Below are positions 9,791 to 18,783 of a stretch of DNA of 64,000 bases, piece after piece. The position numbers and the translations under genes were made by a program. The stretch lies in assembly GCF_000711875.1 (NCBI RefSeq), contig NZ_JONM01000007.1:186001-250000 (forward strand). The letters run 5' to 3'. Source of the DNA: Andreprevotia chitinilytica DSM 18519 (GTDB lineage Bacteria; Pseudomonadota; Gammaproteobacteria; Burkholderiales; Chitinibacteraceae). Under the pieces are notes generated by a model. The model was not told where the DNA came from and made no database searches. It saw only the letters and a list, made by a program, of their open reading frames with translations. The first letter of the stretch is position 1. The number at the start of each line of letters is the position of its first letter.

Positions 9791-10539
9791 TTCGCCGCCC
9801 CGCCCGTATCGCCGACCTGATACAAGGCCGGCTCGATCTGGTGCGCGATATCACGCCAGAACAGATGGCCGATGCCGACCATCACCAGCGTGATCACTAG
9901 CACGATGAGCATCAGGCGGAAACCATCCGGCAGCATGCGCCGTGCGGGCTGGCGGATGGGCTCGACCGCGCAGGGGCGCTCCAGCGCCGCGCCAACGCGC
10001 TTGTAATCGGCATCACGCTGATAGGTGAACGAGAACAAGGCCCGCCGCCATTCCTCATGCTGCGCATAACCACCGTCGCCCCGCAGCCGGCCGAGAAAGC
10101 CCAGCAGCAGCACTTGCAGGTAAACATTGGCAAGATCACGCGTGGTCGGGTCGCGCTCGCGCAGCAATTTGTCGATCTGCATCGGCAAGCGCTCGCCCGC
10201 CGTGCGGGTGCCGTAAAGACGGAATTCGAGTGGGACGTCGTGCCAGATCGCCTGCCCCGGCCAATCGGCAAACAGCAGGCTTTCGTCGATCAGCGCCACA
10301 AAGGCATATTGCAAGGCATCGACCTGCGTCACCCCGGCCGAGCCGACCCGCGTCAACGCCACCCGGCTCAAGCGCCGCGCCAATGCGCCGGCTTCTTCCG
10401 CCGCCCGCTCTGCCGCCCGCGTGTCGGTATCGGTACTGGTGAGCAAACCCTGGAACAGCGCCAGCCATTCCACGTACGCCTCGTTGAAGGCGGTGCTGAG
10501 CGGCGCGCCAGATTTCAGCGACTGGTCGCGATCGGTCAC
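9787..10539 (-). CDS. tssL: Type VI secretion protein TssL (DotU-like)
   Basis: TssL is the cytoplasmic-domain inner-membrane partner of TssM. The protein has about 250 residues. The helical DotU domain includes 'QYAFVALIDESLLFADWPG' and 'RLPMQIDKLLRERDPTTRD', and a single C-terminal transmembrane helix is near 'LMLIVLVITLVMVGIGHLF'. There is no peptidoglycan-binding extension. I chose the GTG at 10539 because AGGAG lies about eight bases upstream. A GTG at 10548 is in frame, but the AGGA abuts it directly and would not serve as its ribosome-binding site. Confidence 0.92.
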   Translation of the reverse strand: MTDRDQSLKSGAPLSTAFNEAYVEWLALFQGLLTSTDTDTRAAERAAEEAGALARRLSRVALTRVGSAGVTQVDALQYAFVALIDESLLFADWPGQAIWHDVPLEFRLYGTRTAGERLPMQIDKLLRERDPTTRDLANVYLQVLLLGFLGRLRGDGGYAQHEEWRRALFSFTYQRDADYKRVGAALERPCAVEPIRQPARRMLPDGFRLMLIVLVITLVMVGIGHLFWRDIAHQIEPALYQVGDTGGAAK

Positions 10540-10623
10540 AGGCAGCACTCCTGTACCGCAGGTAAGGATATTGGATAGACACTAAGTGCCTGTTCAGCGT
10601 CTCTTCGGCAACAGTTAACACTG

Positions 10624-10726
10624 TCCTCCCCCACTTTTTGAAGGGGGGCTAGGGGGGATTTCTGCGGCATATCAACTTGCAATGACGTCGAAATCCCCCT
10701 CAATCCCCCTTCAAAAAGGGGGAAGT
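10624..10726. repeat. GC-rich inverted-repeat element, family 2, copy 1
   Basis: The left arm reads CCCCC..TTTTTGAAGGGGGG, then GCTAGGGGGGATTT; the right arm reads AAATCCCCCTCAATCCCCC and then TTCAAAAAGGGGG. The arms are inverted copies of each other, separated by about 25 bases. The element occupies most of the tssK-tssL gap. Related copies lie at 16534-16710, 18664-18765 and 19867-19970. Confidence 0.85.
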
Positions 10727-10782
10727 AAAAAGCTGCTGCGCTCTGGGCAACTGGTTCGGGAGATTTTGAACAGATGATCAGC

Positions 10783-12171
10783 TCAACCACGACCAGCCTC
10801 CACTGCCCCGTCGCTCAGCACGGGAATGCCCGCCTCACTATCCTGCACAAACAGCACCACTTCCCACGGCTCGGCGCTCGCGCCGCCATTGGGCATGGCG
10901 ATGCGCAAGCGCTGGGCCGCGTCGAACCACTCGCCTTGCGCCGTCAACACGAACAAGCGCGTTTCCTCGCCGACGCTGTAACTGACCTGCTCGGCCCGAT
11001 CCATCGCTTGATACGGCATGCCGCGCATCCGCTGCCGCACGAGGGTAGCGATATGCGGTTCGGAGGCGATGATCGCTCGCGACAGCCACTCGGCGGCCGC
11101 TTGCTCGCCGGCGCCGTTGGGCATGCGCAAGCCCACCACCAGGCGGCCATTGCCGTCGCAGTATTCGGTCAAATCCAGCGCCGGCAGATCGAGCCAGAAG
11201 CCAGTGCTGTCGCGGCCGAACGGATAGGTGTGGTAACCAGCGCGCACACGATCCAGCGAGATCGACAACCACTGGATCACGTCATCGAAACTCGCCAGCA
11301 AATCGAGATAATCAAACGCGCGGAACACCGGCACGCCCGCGCCCGGATCAAGCGCGGACAACGCGCCGGCCATGCCGGCCAGCGTCAGATACAGTGCCGA
11401 CGGGTGCACGGAACGCGTGCCAAGCGCCGCTTCCACCTCGGGCAAACGCGCCCATAGCGCGGTCAGCTGGCGATTGATTTCTTCGATGTCGTCTTCGTTG
11501 CCGGCCTGCTTGGCCTGCCGCAAACGGCCGGAGAGGAACACGCATTTCTCACGCACCTTGGCGCATAGATTTGCTACCTTGCGCCCCAATACGGACTCCG
11601 GCAGGGCACGCGGACAAGGGGCCACATAGGGCTGGCGGGTGAAGCCGCCGCCTTGCTGACCAACGCGCAGCAACGGCACGCACACCAGATCGGCCTTGCC
11701 GCTATCGACCACCAGTCGCAACGCCGGACGCCAGACCGTGAGGCTGGCAGCGCCCTCGCCGCTGGCCAGATCGGGCGTTGCCTCGCCCACTGCGGAGACA
11801 TAACGACTGGCAACCGGATCGAGCCGGCCTGCCCGGTAGAGCGGCGGCACCGCCAGATAGACCGTGACGGTGCGATTCGGCGCGGCGGCAATCGCCTCGA
11901 CCACATTCAGTTCGAGCGCGCCACCCAGCGCCGGGTCGTGATTGACCAACAGGCCATCCGGCAGGATCGCCTCCAGCGCCGAGATACGCACCAGCCCGCC
12001 GATCAGCGCCGATTCGTCGATATCGAGATCCAGCACGCCCCAGTAATACGGCTGCCCCGCAGCGGCGTGATTCGCCGCCACCCCTTCTGCCCGCAGCGAC
12101 TGCAACTGGAAATGCTGCGGCAACAGCTGCATGCCTTCATGCCAGCAGATTGCATCTGGAACTGTGCTCAA
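10783..12171 (-). CDS. tssK: Type VI secretion baseplate protein TssK
   Basis: TssK links the T6SS baseplate wedges (TssEFG) to the membrane complex. The 462-residue product opens with 'AICWHEGMQLLPQHFQLQ', the family's highly conserved N-terminal signature, followed by 'YYWGVLDLDID' and further along 'LPLLRVG'-like segments ('VCVPLLRVGQQGGGF'). The length matches TssK proteins (about 440-460). It lies between tssJ and tssL on the minus strand, but repeat-filled gaps of about 200 and 240 bases separate it from both, so it may be less tightly coupled than tssL-M-A. Confidence 0.95.
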   Translation of the reverse strand: MSTVPDAICWHEGMQLLPQHFQLQSLRAEGVAANHAAAGQPYYWGVLDLDIDESALIGGLVRISALEAILPDGLLVNHDPALGGALELNVVEAIAAAPNRTVTVYLAVPPLYRAGRLDPVASRYVSAVGEATPDLASGEGAASLTVWRPALRLVVDSGKADLVCVPLLRVGQQGGGFTRQPYVAPCPRALPESVLGRKVANLCAKVREKCVFLSGRLRQAKQAGNEDDIEEINRQLTALWARLPEVEAALGTRSVHPSALYLTLAGMAGALSALDPGAGVPVFRAFDYLDLLASFDDVIQWLSISLDRVRAGYHTYPFGRDSTGFWLDLPALDLTEYCDGNGRLVVGLRMPNGAGEQAAAEWLSRAIIASEPHIATLVRQRMRGMPYQAMDRAEQVSYSVGEETRLFVLTAQGEWFDAAQRLRIAMPNGGASAEPWEVVLFVQDSEAGIPVLSDGAVEAGRG

Positions 12172-12187
12172 ACTGCTCCCCTTGCTC

Positions 12188-12300
12188 TTCTTGCAATGGC
12201 GGGTTACGGCTGGCGCCTAACCCGTCCTACATTTGATTGTTGCCATCCCGTTGCCGTCGTAGGGCGGGTTAGCAGTTTGCTGCGTAACCCGCCGCATGGG
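12188..12300. repeat. Inverted repeat, family 4 (GGGTTA/TAACCC type)
   Basis: This stretch holds GCGGGTTACGGCTGGCGCC..TAACCCG and then GTAGGGCGGGTTAGCAGTTTGCTGCGTAACCCGCC. Each is a short inverted repeat around a GGGTTA/TAACCC pair. A related element is at 39886-40003. It fills the tssJ-tssK gap, with no coding potential I would support. Confidence 0.75.
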
Positions 12301-12370
12301 CTTCATCCCGCAAGCGAAAACTGACGCTTGCCTACAGGTTTCACATTCTTCGCGCGTACTGCGCGGCGCA

Positions 12371-12886
12371 TTACTTCGCGGCTTCCGCGTCTTCGACCAA
12401 CCTTACATCCTTGCTCTCGAACCGCAGCCACGCCGTCTTGCGTACGCCCAGATTCAAGCGATGCGCGCCCGGCCCGGCGTAGCCGGCGAAGACCAGCAAG
12501 CCCACGGCGGATTCCCCGGCGATGGGCACTTTGGCGACTTCGACGTGCTGAGACGGCACCAGCTCGTGGCTCCAGATCTTCAGCGTCAGCGGGTAATCGC
12601 GCAGGAACTGGTCGCGCTGCTCGAACCATTTGCCGGCCGGCAGGCTCTGCAACAGCTTCAACAACTCGGCATCGTTCACCACCGCGAAATCGACCGCGAT
12701 CGGCGTGTCGTCATTGGCTTGCGAAACCACATCCAGCGTCACGGACTTGAGCTTCACCGACGATGAAAACGTCGAGCAGCCGTTCAGCGCGAAAAGCCCC
12801 ATGACGATGCCGAACAGCAGCGTCAGCGAGGCCGCCCGGCGCGTCCAACCGCCGCTGCCGGGGGGCCAAATCTTGATCCTGTTCAC
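12371..12886 (-). CDS. tssJ: Type VI secretion outer-membrane lipoprotein TssJ
   Basis: TssJ anchors the TssL-TssM membrane complex to the outer membrane. The 171-residue protein has a basic N-terminus, a hydrophobic helix ('ASLTLLFGIVMGLFAL') and the lipobox 'LNGC' at about residues 34-37. A beta-sandwich-like domain follows with 'LKSVTLDVVSQANDD' and 'PLTLKIWSHELVPSQH'. It is the first gene of the leftward unit, divergent from tssB. Confidence 0.92.
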   Translation of the reverse strand: MNRIKIWPPGSGGWTRRAASLTLLFGIVMGLFALNGCSTFSSSVKLKSVTLDVVSQANDDTPIAVDFAVVNDAELLKLLQSLPAGKWFEQRDQFLRDYPLTLKIWSHELVPSQHVEVAKVPIAGESAVGLLVFAGYAGPGAHRLNLGVRKTAWLRFESKDVRLVEDAEAAK

Positions 12887-13196
12887 AAAACCACTCGTTC
12901 ACTCGATGCAAAAGTCATAGCAAATCGTCCGCGCCCCGGCAAATTCTATCGGCCAAAGAAAGCTATAAATCATATTCGTCCTATTTAAAACATATAACTT
13001 TTGCTTTTTTCAAACTCTGGTCTAGATTCAACAGACGCGATATCTTACATGACACAAGCATGCCAGAGCGCGGGCCAACATGGCACTCCTTTCAAGCAGG
13101 GATGCACATTGAACCGGCTCAACGCAAGGCGTTCGCCGCCCAACGCGAGATGGATGCCGATCACTCACTCGTATCAACCCCACTCATGAGGTCAAC
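12887..13196. promoter_or_regulatory. Divergent tssJ/tssB intergenic region
   Basis: About 310 bases separate the two oppositely oriented T6SS units, and no convincing gene lies in them. The part from about 12945 to 13020 is strikingly AT-rich for this genome (TATAAATCATATTCG, then TTTAAAACATATAACTTTTG), so the promoters for both units are most likely here. I cannot assign -35/-10 boxes or an operator with confidence. The tssB ribosome-binding site is GAGGT, just upstream of its ATG. Confidence 0.6.
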
Positions 13197-13736
13197 ATGG
13201 CTGAAAGCACACAGCACAAGCTGGACCGGATCCGTCCCCCACGCGTGCAAATCACTTACGACGTCGAAATCGGCAACGCCATCGAAAAGAAGGAATTGCC
13301 ACTAGTGGTCGGCATCATGGCCGACCTCTCCGGCAAGCCGGAAACGCCGCTGCCCAAGGTCGGCGAGCGCCGCTTTGTCGAGATCGACCGCGACAACTTC
13401 AACGACGTACTCGCCTCCATCGCACCGCGCCTCGCCGTGCAGGTGGACAACGCGATTTCGGACGACGGCAGCAAGCTCAATGTCGAGCTGAAGTTCTCCA
13501 AGTTCGAGCACTTCGACCCGGTCAGCATCGTGCAGCAAGTCAAGCCGCTGGAGCGCCTGTTCGAAGCCCGCCAGCGCCTGCGCGACCTCTTGACCAAGCT
13601 CGACGGCAACGACGAGCTGGACAAGCTGCTGCAGGAAGTCGTGGCGAACACCGAAGGGCTGCAAGAGATCAAAGCTGCCCGCCCGGAAGAAGCCGCCGCT
13701 GAAGCGCCCGCTGCCGAAGCAGCCCCGGCGTCCTGA
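13197..13736 (+). CDS. tssB: Type VI secretion sheath small subunit TssB (VipA)
   Basis: TssB forms the contractile sheath with TssC. The 179-residue protein contains 'RIRPPRVQITYDVE', 'LPLVVGIMADLSGKPE' and 'RRFVEIDRDNFNDVL', the standard order of conserved segments in VipA proteins. The C-terminus is an Ala/Glu/Pro-rich tail. It is the first gene of the rightward T6SS unit. The gap to tssC is about 80 bases. Confidence 0.97.
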   Translation: MAESTQHKLDRIRPPRVQITYDVEIGNAIEKKELPLVVGIMADLSGKPETPLPKVGERRFVEIDRDNFNDVLASIAPRLAVQVDNAISDDGSKLNVELKFSKFEHFDPVSIVQQVKPLERLFEARQRLRDLLTKLDGNDELDKLLQEVVANTEGLQEIKAARPEEAAAEAPAAEAAPAS

Positions 13737-13815
13737 TCGGCCCGCCCATCCTCAACTGACCTCACATTGATTCCCGTCGGATCACCCTCCGATCGGACCC
13801 TCGCGGAGAAACACC

Positions 13816-15297
13816 ATGGCTGAACCCCAAGCAAGCGCGGCCGGCGGCGCAGAAACGGTATCGCTGACGCTGCTCGATCGCATCATTCAAGAAGGCCGCA
13901 TGGCCCATGACGAAACCCAGCAGAAATACGCGCAGGACTTGCTGTCCGAATTCGCGATTCAGGTGCTGGATGAAGGCATGGCCATCGACAAAGACACGGT
14001 GGCGATGATCAACCACCGCATCTCGCAGATCGACGAGCTGATCAGCAAGCAGCTGAACCAGATCCTGCATCACCCGGAAGTACAGCAGCTCGAAGCCTCG
14101 TGGCGCGGCCTGCATTTCATGGTGATGAACACCGAGACCAGCACCCGCCTGAAACTGCGCCTGCTCAACGTCTCGAAGAAAGACCTGCTGAACGATCTGG
14201 AAAAAGCCGTCGAATTCGACCAGAGCGCCCTGTTCAAGAAACTGTACGAAGAGGAATACGGCACCTTCGGCGGCCATCCATACAGCGTGCTGGTGGGCGA
14301 TTACGAGTTCGGCCGTCACCCGCAAGACGTGGCGCTGCTGGAAAAACTCTCCAACGTGGCCGCTGCCGCACATGCACCGTTCATTGCGGCTGCCAGCCCG
14401 CGCCTGTTCGACATGCAAAGCTTCACCGAACTGGCTACCCCGCGCGATCTGGCCAAGGTGTTCGAGAGCAACGAGCTGATCAAGTGGCGTTCGTTCCGCG
14501 CCACCGAAGACTCACGCTACGTGTCGCTGGTGCTGCCGCATGTGCTGATGCGCCTGCCGTACGGCCCGGACACCCTGCCGACCGAAGGCATGAACTACGT
14601 GGAAGACGTGAACGGCGCCGATCACAGCAAATACCTGTGGGGCAACGCCGCTTATGCACTCGGCCAGCGCGTGACCGAAGCGTTTGCCAAGTACGGCTGG
14701 TGTGCCGCGATTCGCGGCGTGGAAGGCGGCGGTGCGGTGGAAGGCTTGCCGGCCCACACCTTCGGCACGGCATCGGGCGATATCGCCCTCAAGTGCCCGA
14801 CCGAAATCGCCATCACCGACCGTCGTGAAAAAGAGCTGGATACGCTCGGCTTCATGGCCCTGTGCCACAAGAAGAACAGTGACCTCGCCGTGTTCTTCGG
14901 CGGCCAGACCACCAACCTCGCCAAGACCTACAACACCCACGAAGCCAACGCCAATGCGCGGATCTCCGCCATGTTGCCGTACGTGCTCGCCGCCTCGCGG
15001 TTCGCGCACTACATCAAGGTGATCATGCGCGACAAGATCGGCAGCTTCATGACGCGTGACAACGTGCAGACCTACCTCAACAGCTGGATCGCCGACTACG
15101 TGCTGGTCAACGACAACGCGCCGCAAGAGATCAAGGCGCAATACCCGTTGCGTGAAGCCCGCGTGGACGTGACCGAAGTACCGGGCAAACCGGGCGCCTA
15201 CCGCGCCACGGTGTTCCTGCGCCCGCACTTCCAGCTGGAAGAGCTGACCGCGTCGATCCGTCTGGTGGCGTCACTGCCGCCGCCGGCTGCGGCTTGA
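13816..15297 (+). CDS. tssC: Type VI secretion sheath large subunit TssC (VipB)
   Basis: TssC is the large sheath subunit and carries the site recognised by ClpV for disassembly. The 493-residue product matches the usual length. It contains 'LEASWRGLHFMVMNTETS', 'FGGHPYSVLVGDYEFG' and 'MRLPYGPDTLPTEGMNY', with the C-terminal 'YVLVNDNAPQEIKAQYPL' and 'FRPHFQLEEL'-type ending. GGAGAAAC lies just upstream of the ATG. Together with tssB and hcp it encodes the contractile tube and sheath. Confidence 0.97.
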   Translation: MAEPQASAAGGAETVSLTLLDRIIQEGRMAHDETQQKYAQDLLSEFAIQVLDEGMAIDKDTVAMINHRISQIDELISKQLNQILHHPEVQQLEASWRGLHFMVMNTETSTRLKLRLLNVSKKDLLNDLEKAVEFDQSALFKKLYEEEYGTFGGHPYSVLVGDYEFGRHPQDVALLEKLSNVAAAAHAPFIAAASPRLFDMQSFTELATPRDLAKVFESNELIKWRSFRATEDSRYVSLVLPHVLMRLPYGPDTLPTEGMNYVEDVNGADHSKYLWGNAAYALGQRVTEAFAKYGWCAAIRGVEGGGAVEGLPAHTFGTASGDIALKCPTEIAITDRREKELDTLGFMALCHKKNSDLAVFFGGQTTNLAKTYNTHEANANARISAMLPYVLAASRFAHYIKVIMRDKIGSFMTRDNVQTYLNSWIADYVLVNDNAPQEIKAQYPLREARVDVTEVPGKPGAYRATVFLRPHFQLEELTASIRLVASLPPPAAA

Positions 15298-15321
15298 TCT
15301 GACTGAAATTCAACGCCTGGT

Positions 15322-15352
15322 GCTCCCCTCGCCCACTGTGTGGGAGAGGGGA
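15322..15352. repeat. Single arm of family 3 repeat
   Basis: CTCCCCTCGCCCACTGTGTG followed by GGAGAGGGGAC is one arm of the family 3 element, which is seen as inverted pairs at 32561-32669, 33269-33376, 44806-44934 and 58851-58967. It lies between tssC and hcp. Confidence 0.65.
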
Positions 15353-15464
15353 CTGAGTCAGCGCGTACCGATATACATCCGCGTAGTGCCTCACGGCCTT
15401 GCACCAACCCAACATGTTTACGGCTGCCCAAGCAGCCAAGCCTAACGAATCAGGAGTTCCATAA

Positions 15465-15962
15465 ATGGATGCAATCATTCTTGACCTTGGTAGCGATATC
15501 AAAGGCGAATGCACGCTGGAAGGCTACACCGACAAAATCGAAGTGATGTCCTACAGCCACAACGTCGCGATGCAAGTCACCAACGACGTCAGCAACACCG
15601 AGCGGACTTCCGGCAAGCCGCACATCGGCGAATTCACCGTCACCAAGTTCGTCGACAAATCCACCCCGACGCTGAACGAGTTCTGCTGCGCCGGTAAAGA
15701 CCTGCCCGAGGTCAAGATCACCATCGGCCGTAACGCGGCGGAAGGCGACGGCAAGATCATGCCGTACATCGTCTACACCCTCACCAACGTGATCTTCTCG
15801 AACGTCAGCGTCAGCGGCGGCGCGGGTGGCAAGCCGGTGGAAACGCTCTCGCTGAACTTCACCAAGATCAAGTGGGAACTGACCTCGCAAAAGACCGACG
15901 GCAGCAAGGAAGGCACCGCCGCGTCCACGTGGGATCTGGCCGCCAACAAGCTCGTCAAGTAA
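15465..15962 (+). CDS. hcp: Type VI secretion tube protein Hcp (TssD)
   Basis: Hcp hexamers stack to form the inner tube that is fired into the target; some effectors travel inside it. The 165-residue protein has 'DIKGECTLEGYTDKIEVMSY' near the N-terminus, 'GEFTVTKFVDKSTPTL' in the middle and 'ETLSLNFTKIKWE' near the C-terminus, all typical of single-domain Hcp1-like proteins. There is no C-terminal effector extension. A strong AGGAG site precedes the start. The gap of about 170 bases upstream could hold a separate promoter, as is common for hcp. Confidence 0.96.
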   Translation: MDAIILDLGSDIKGECTLEGYTDKIEVMSYSHNVAMQVTNDVSNTERTSGKPHIGEFTVTKFVDKSTPTLNEFCCAGKDLPEVKITIGRNAAEGDGKIMPYIVYTLTNVIFSNVSVSGGAGGKPVETLSLNFTKIKWELTSQKTDGSKEGTAASTWDLAANKLVK

Positions 15963-15977
15963 CGCTGCGCCGCAGCC

Positions 15978-16448
15978 ATGCATCGCAATGCCGGCGCGGG
16001 CCTCACCCGCGCCGTTCTTTTCGATCGGCTCACCGACGACGATCCGTTTTCGTCGTCGGAGTTGGAGCCTGTCCGCACCCATGACCGCGACGCCCTGATC
16101 GAATCGGTCGGCGCGGAGCTGTCACGCCTGCTCAACACCCGCCGTGCCACTTCCTCCTACCTGAAAACGCCCACCGTGATCGACTACGGCGTGCCCGACT
16201 GGAGCGCCCTCTACGCCGACCGTGCCGAAGATCGCAAACACCTGGCATGGGATATCCGACTTGCCATCGGCTACTTCGAACCCCGCCTGACACAAGTCAA
16301 CGTCACCGTCGACCCGATCGACACCCGCCGCCAGGCGCTGCGCGTGCGCATCAGCGGCGTGCTACAGGCCGGCAACGTACGCTGGCCGGCCGTATTTGTG
16401 GCGGAGCTGGTGGAAGGGAGTGCGGGGGTTGGGTATGTGGAGGAGTGA
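15978..16448 (+). CDS. tssE: Type VI secretion baseplate protein TssE
   Basis: TssE is the gp25-like baseplate component that starts sheath polymerisation. The 156-residue protein contains 'LFDRLTDDDP', 'LSRLLNTRRA', 'TVIDYGVPDWSAL', 'IRLAIGYFEPRLTQVNVTVD' and 'LRVRISGVL', the usual order in this family. It starts 15 bases after the hcp stop with no obvious Shine-Dalgarno site, so it is probably coupled to hcp translation. Confidence 0.94.
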   Translation: MHRNAGAGLTRAVLFDRLTDDDPFSSSELEPVRTHDRDALIESVGAELSRLLNTRRATSSYLKTPTVIDYGVPDWSALYADRAEDRKHLAWDIRLAIGYFEPRLTQVNVTVDPIDTRRQALRVRISGVLQAGNVRWPAVFVAELVEGSAGVGYVEE

Positions 16449-16533
16449 GTTGCGGACGCCGGGACGAGAAGCGCCTTACGAATCCAAGTTGTTGATCGTG
16501 GCTGAATTTAGCGGCATCAAACACTCTATTTGC

Positions 16534-16710
16534 GTCGAAATCCCCCCTAGCCCCCCTTCGGAGAAGGGGGGAACAGCCGCGTGGCTACCAATGAACGGCA
16601 GGAAGCCATTTTGCCTTGATGGCTTCGATGGGTCGTTCAGCCGCTACCGACGAATACTTGATGCCTCTATCCCCCCCTTCCCCGAAGGGGGGCTAGGGGG
16701 GATTTCGACG
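16534..16710. repeat. GC-rich inverted-repeat element, family 2, copy 2
   Basis: The left arm is AAATCCCCCCTAGCCCCCC with TTCGGAGAAGGGGGG; the right arm is CCCCCCCTTCCCCGAAGGGG followed by GGCTAGGGGGGATTT. About 90 unrelated bases separate the arms, more than in the other copies. The element makes up over half of the 324-base gap between tssE and tssF, in which I see no gene. Confidence 0.85.
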
Positions 16711-16772
16711 ACGCCACAAATAGCCACCAACCACACCAAGAAGCCCCTCATACAACAGCAAAAAGGTCACCC

Positions 16773-18578
16773 ATGACCGACTCCATCGACAGCCATCTCC
16801 TCGACTACTACCAGCGCGAACTGAGCTATCTGCGCCACGCCGGTTCCGCCTTTGCCGAGCGTTACCCCAAGATCGCCCGCCGGCTGGAACTGGTCGATGG
16901 CGAATGCCCCGATCCGCATGTCGAGCGCTTGCTGGAAGGCTTCGCGCTCCTGAGCGCCCGTCTGCAGCGCCGGCTGGATGACGACTATTCCGAACTGACC
17001 GATGCGCTGCTCGAACAGCTCTACCCGCACGCCATGCGGCCGATGCCGTCGTGCGCCATCGCCGTGTTCGAGCCCGACCCGACCAAGGGCAACGTCGCCG
17101 CCGGCTATACCATCGCCCGCGATACCCCCCTGTTCATCACCACCACCAAGGGCGAGACGATCCACTTCCGCACCACCGCGCCCGCCACGCTGTGGCCGCT
17201 GGCCATCGAAGATGCCGAGTTCCTGCCGGCCGAAGAAGCGCAAAACCTCACCGGTCTGCGCCAGGCTCGCGCCGCGCTCAAGCTCACCGTGCGCTGCATC
17301 GGCAAGGATCACTGGCCGGCGCTGCCGATCCAGACTTTGCGCGTGCACTTGTCCGGCACAGCAGTAACGGCCGCCGGCTTGTACGACCTGCTCGCCGCGC
17401 ATGCCATGCTCGTCGCCTGTTCTGTGCCGGGCACACCGATTCGCCCCGTGCCGGGCGGCTTGCCGCAACCGGTGGGTTTCGACCCGACCGAAGCACTCCT
17501 GCCCCCCGAAGATGGCCAGCATCCGGCCTATCGCCTGCTGGTCGAATACTTTGCCTGCCCGGAAAAATTCGCCTTTTTCGATATCCCGGTGCGGGTACCG
17601 GCCGATGCGACCGACACGCTCGACATCGTCATCCCCTTCGATCAAGCGCCGGCTGGCCGGATCAGCGTGCAGCGCGAAGATTTCGAGCTGGGCTGCGTGC
17701 CGGTGGTCAACCTGTTCCCGCGCACGTCCGAACCGTTGCGACCGGACAGCACCCGCAGCGAATACCGCGTCATTGCCGACGCCTACCGCGAGAACAGCGT
17801 CGAGATCTACGCCATCCGCGCACTGCGGGCCGGCACCGACAAGGGCGCGACCATCGTGCCGCCCTATTTCGCGCTCATGCATGGCAGCCATTCGCACAGC
17901 GCGGCCAGCGGTCTGTACTGGCACGCCCGCCGCGTGAACGGCCTGACGCCGAACCGCCGCGGCAGCGACATGCTGCTCACGCTGGTCGACACCCATTTCA
18001 ACCCGGCCGACGCGCCGGCCAAAACGCTGACCGCAGAGCTGCTATGCACCAACCGCTCGCTGGCGGAAAGCCTGCCCCCCGGCTCACGGCTGTCGTTCGA
18101 ACTCCCCGGCCCGGTGGCACGGATCAGCCTGCTGCGCCCGCCGCGCCCGCAAACCATGCCGCCGCTGGGCGGTGCCTCGCGCTGGAAGCTGATCTCGCAG
18201 CTCTCGCTCAACCACCTGTCGCTGGTCGAAGGCGAACAGGCACTGGCCGCGCTGCAGGAAATCCTCGCCCTGCACAACCTGACCGACGAAGCCGCCGCCC
18301 GCCGCCAGATCGACGGCATCGCCAAGCTATCGAGCGAACGCGTGGTCGACCACGTCGGCCGCGATGCCTGGCGTGGCTGGCGCAACGGGCTGGAAGTGCG
18401 GCTGACCATCGACGCCCAGCATTTCGTCGGCGGCAGCCCGGTGCTGTTTTCCGGTGTGCTGGCGCATTTCTTCTCGCTCTACGCCAACGCCAACCGCTTT
18501 ATTCGCACCGTGCTAGAGACACCAGATCGGGAGATCAAGACATGGCAACCACTGGTTGGTCAGCCGCTGGTGTTGTGA
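16773..18578 (+). CDS. tssF: Type VI secretion baseplate protein TssF
   Basis: TssF is the main wedge protein of the T6SS baseplate. The 601-residue product has the conserved N-terminus 'LLDYYQRELSYLRHAGSAFA' with 'FAERYPKIARRLEL' and 'DPHVERLLEGFALLSAR' immediately after. The C-terminal region has 'GLEVRLTIDAQHFVGGSP' and 'FFSLYANANRFIRT'. The length matches the family (about 580-620). It lies between two repeat elements, so its link to tssE and tssG is by co-orientation rather than close spacing. Confidence 0.96.
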   Translation: MTDSIDSHLLDYYQRELSYLRHAGSAFAERYPKIARRLELVDGECPDPHVERLLEGFALLSARLQRRLDDDYSELTDALLEQLYPHAMRPMPSCAIAVFEPDPTKGNVAAGYTIARDTPLFITTTKGETIHFRTTAPATLWPLAIEDAEFLPAEEAQNLTGLRQARAALKLTVRCIGKDHWPALPIQTLRVHLSGTAVTAAGLYDLLAAHAMLVACSVPGTPIRPVPGGLPQPVGFDPTEALLPPEDGQHPAYRLLVEYFACPEKFAFFDIPVRVPADATDTLDIVIPFDQAPAGRISVQREDFELGCVPVVNLFPRTSEPLRPDSTRSEYRVIADAYRENSVEIYAIRALRAGTDKGATIVPPYFALMHGSHSHSAASGLYWHARRVNGLTPNRRGSDMLLTLVDTHFNPADAPAKTLTAELLCTNRSLAESLPPGSRLSFELPGPVARISLLRPPRPQTMPPLGGASRWKLISQLSLNHLSLVEGEQALAALQEILALHNLTDEAAARRQIDGIAKLSSERVVDHVGRDAWRGWRNGLEVRLTIDAQHFVGGSPVLFSGVLAHFFSLYANANRFIRTVLETPDREIKTWQPLVGQPLVL

Positions 18579-18663
18579 GGGGCGAGCTGAAGAGAGGCTT
18601 CTACTCTCTCACCCGCGACCGGGAGAAAACCGTTTGCATGACCACGACTATGTCCAATTTCGC

Positions 18664-18765
18664 CTCCCCCTTCCTCGAAGGGGGATCGAGGGGGATTTCG
18701 ACCTCATTTCAAGTTGAGATGATGCAGAAATCCCCCCTAGCCCCCCTTCGCAAAGGGGGGAACAA
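18664..18765. repeat. GC-rich inverted-repeat element, family 2, copy 3
   Basis: Left arm CTCCCCCTTCCTCGAAGGGG and GATCGAGGGGGATTTCG; right arm GAAATCCCCCCTAGCCCCCC and TTCGCAAAGGGGGG. The arms are inverted and about 25-30 bases apart. It fills the centre of the tssF-tssG gap. Confidence 0.85.
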
Positions 18766-18783
18766 CGACAAGGGCCGCTGCTC